From Seriola aureovittata (taxonomy: Eukaryota; Chordata; Actinopteri; Carangiformes; Carangidae), in the NCBI RefSeq assembly GCF_021018895.1, contig NC_079375.1:23477475-23541474 (forward strand): a stretch of 64,000 bases of DNA, written 5' to 3'. The notes under the pieces are model-generated. The model saw only the letters and a list, made by a program, of their open reading frames with translations. It was not told the DNA's origin and ran no database searches. This document shows, one piece after another, positions 61,723 through 64,000 of the stretch. The position numbers and the translations under genes are program-made. Position 1 is the first letter of the stretch, and each line of letters starts with the position of its first letter.

Positions 61723-62691
61723 CAGGTCAGATATCAGAACTTTTAAAGCTTGTTACATTTTCATATTTGACTAACAAGGGGAAAACAATGTAAAAACTAG
61801 AATGAAAAATCTCATATTTTCAACAGAAAACATGATTTCTAAGAGTGAACGTTGTGGACGTTAGTAAGACTGGCTGGTTTGTCAATAAGAACTCCTGACA
61901 GGATGTTGACAACGAGCAGCAGCATCATTTTATTCTTTTAAAGAAACAAGACAGACTTATTAGCTTGTTTAAAATAGTGTTCACCTTCTCAGTACGAGTA
62001 AAAAAAAACTATTTTCAGGCAAGAGAAATTTGACTTTTGGAACCAAACACAAAGTTTATGGGAAATGTGAAGAAACACTGTGTATAAACTGAGTCATCTT
62101 CAAAAGACTTGCACTTATTGTGAGTAATTTAGTTTTGGCTTCCTGTAGCACGTTTTTCATTTGCAGCATGTTGTATCCGTTTCGTATTTTCAAATGTGTT
62201 TTTGAATCTGCAGCTCGTTTCCCTAATTGGAAGTGTTTTGGACCGCTGCAGTGCGTTGGCCCTTGTCGGCCACCGTTTATTTTGGAAAATGGATGCGGCC
62301 TCCTCTCGTCAGACGGAGTAAAACTGCAGCGAACGCCCTCTCACACAAAGACAGAAAAAACTCTTTCTTGATCATGTCTGATTATTGCAGGCACTGGTTT
62401 CACACCGACACTACAGCGGACCTCATGCTTCATTCTGCTACACTCAACTCTGCGCCTGACCCCATTCACTGGACTGAACATTTGGCAGCTGCATTCAGAA
62501 ACTTGAGGGACAGATTTGACTTTCTTTCGGGACGGTTCGGCCATGAGACTGATTTTTCTACACGCCTGGAAGCCCTCTCAACTCTGACCTCCTCCTCCAG
62601 AGAAGAGAGCTTCCCTGCAGGGATCAACATCACATTCAAGAAACCTTCACTCTGTATTCACGTCTCTGCAAAGACGCTCGTGGGGACGTAC

Positions 62692-62891
62692 CGCTCTTGA
62701 TGTCCTTTCCATCCACCAAGGGTCGATAGTCGCTCTTGGAGACCGTCTCTCCCACCTTGTCATCATAGCTCTCTTTCTCCAATGAGGATATGAAGTCCTT
62801 CTTCAGCAGGGCCTCAGCAGGGGCCCCACCTGGGACTCCACCTCCGCCTCCACCCAGAGCATCTCTCAGGCTCAGGTCCATAGTCCTGTTA
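62692..62891 (-). CDS. map4: map4 first coding exon: MAP4 N-terminal motif
   Basis: This exon encodes residues 1-63 plus the first base of codon 64. The ATG is at 62881-62879 in a good context (A at -3, G at +4), after only 10 nt of 5' UTR that follow a pyrimidine-rich acceptor (ctttctctctgcag). The protein begins MDLSLRDAL, then a Gly-rich stretch, then KKDFISSLEKESYDDKVGETV and a SDYRPLVD segment. Mammalian MAP4 has the same order from memory: M-x-DLSLADAL, DF-x-x-x-LE, YDD-x-VGETV, DY-x-PL-x-D. The donor is AGCG|gtacgt, phase 1. The poly-Gly insert (GGGGGG) after ADAL is a local peculiarity. This region is the start of the acidic projection domain that extends from the microtubule surface. 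It is the most diagnostic exon for naming the gene. Confidence 0.93.
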
Positions 62892-64000
62892 CTGCAGAGA
62901 GAAAGGAGAGACGGTGTGAGTACATTCATTATTCTCTGCTAGTTGCTGTTTTCTTCCTCTGCTTCACAGGCTCTCTGACATTTTCTCCAACATAAAACTG
63001 TACCTTCTTCCCTCCAGTGAACACAACATTCACGTGGGTGTGACTGACCACTTCACACCTTTTACAAGCCTGTTGGTTTAGGTGAGCAGTGGTGTGACAT
63101 CCCATCTCACGCAAATTTTCAGACCACTTGAAGGTGCGGCCCGATAATACATTATACTGTGTAATATGTTTTCTGCCCTCTGTATCTCTGTGTTCAATGT
63201 CTCACTCTCTCCCTTCAGTTCAGTGACACATCCCAATACTTACAGCAATAATACTGACGTAAACACAAGTGCTTGTTCTGTATTTTCTGTGATGATATAA
63301 TAAAATATAATACAATTATATATTATGTTATATTATATAATGATAAAAAGTCATTTACATCAACATATTGGGTTTACAATTTACATTTGTTAAACGTTGT
63401 ACTGTCAATGTAACTTAAAGAAATTGTTTAACTTTTCTGGCAACACATTTATTTATTTATTTTCTTCACCACAGATGGATGAGAAGATTGACATCACTCC
63501 CACGTCTGTGTGTTGCTGTAATCTGGAGGCGATTAGCCTAGCTTAGCATAAAGACTGGAAGCTCTCACCAAAAGCCTCCGATGCCTGTTTGCTAAAGCAA
63601 GTGCAGCTTCAGTGCAAACACAATGTTCCATATGTTGTTCGGCAAAGACATAAGCATTTATTTTTCTTTTCTTATACACAACAGCAGGATGAGATAGCAG
63701 CACGCCCCTTCAATGCTACCAGCTTCCTAAAAGCAATGATAGGTCGGCCTATCACAAGTGCTAATGGCAGCAAATCAATAGTCTCCATGGAAACAGGAGA
63801 ATTTGGCCCGTGTTAAATCTCTATCATTGCTGTAAATCTCTTCTTTCTTTTTTCCTTTAACTAAGGAAAGAGATTCTGCACAATACCCTTAAGTAACCCC
63901 CTCAGCTAATGAGAAATGAAACCTTAAGTGTATAGTTAAGTATGAGGAGTAGGTGTCTTGTGCAACCAGCCCCAGATATTTATCATGGGGCTGCTCTATA
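62892..64000 (-). other. map4 upstream intron (partial)
   Basis: It lies upstream of the first coding exon in the transcript. It holds an interspersed repeat (63415-63570). No non-coding first exon or promoter is recognisable. Confidence 0.55.
63415..63570 (+). repeat. Fish interspersed repeat fragment
   Basis: The words cagatggatgagaagattga, catcactcccacgtctgtgt and attagcctagcttagcataa, then agactggaag, follow the order of a common fish repeat (gatgagaagat, ctcatgtctgt, ttagcttagcataaagactgg) from memory. Confidence 0.7.

Larger units (their letters stand above)
48883..62691 (-). other. map4 long intron after the first coding exon
   Basis: This 13.8 kb intron holds microsatellites (49486, 51136, 53711, 58047, 58106 and 59550), interspersed repeats (51585-51745, 51765-52018 and 53235-53385) and a 10-bp minisatellite (61625-61722). 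Two AT-rich, repeat-free stretches (54590-54860 and 61190-61430) might be conserved non-coding elements. The stretches 49700-51100 and 55000-58000 show nothing I can name. Confidence 0.6.

Noticed and set aside
62227..62700. Plus-strand ORF of 157 codons overlapping the antisense of the first coding exon
   Set aside because: It has no recognisable motif, its end runs across the antisense of a real exon, and no promoter or splice context was seen. I treat it as chance.

Overview
The window looks like teleost fish nuclear DNA. It has long CA/GT microsatellites, fish-type interspersed repeats (Tc1-like remnants, TTAA-flanked MITEs, LINE tails), large introns and no bacterial gene organisation. 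I assign no species.

I can support one protein-coding gene, on the minus strand: a microtubule-associated protein of the MAP2/tau/MAP4 family, best called map4. Its first coding exon lies at 62692-62891. Coding exons then run leftwards (48.8, 47.5, 40.1, 16.4, 15.3, 14.3, 11.4, 10.8, 6.5, 4.6 and 1.1 kb) and the gene leaves the window at the left edge, before the third microtubule-binding repeat and the C-terminus. The reading phases of all twelve exons fit exactly: 2958 coding nucleotides, 986 codons, open throughout. The N-terminal exon carries the MAP4-type motif (LEKESYDDKVGETV). The 10.8 kb exon carries microtubule-binding repeat 1 and the 1.1 kb exon repeat 2. A further large exon at 23892-25548 begins with its own ATG and ends in the same phase as the 40 kb exon, so it is probably an alternative first exon giving a shorter isoform (945 codons within the window).

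Layout: 1-8 kb, microtubule-binding repeat 2 and a nearly perfect 1.9 kb tandem duplication that doubles a 57-nt in-frame exon between repeats 1 and 2. 8-17 kb, old retroelement pieces and the exons of repeat 1 and the basic proline-rich region, two of them with CA repeats directly after their donor sites. 17-24 kb, a large intron with dense CA/GT arrays, nuclear-receptor-like half-sites in a repeat and a foldback MITE. 24-26 kb, the alternative first exon. 26-39 kb, an intron with an unidentified block of short ORFs (26.7-29.1 kb), purine tracts and a Tc1-like fossil. 39-49 kb, three projection-domain exons. 49-64 kb, the long intron after the first coding exon, more repeats, and the start of the 5' upstream intron.

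No RNA gene, CRISPR array or second gene was supported. The strongest lead is the 1.9 kb duplication, which adds a second copy of a linker exon inside the microtubule-binding domain, if it is not an assembly artefact.
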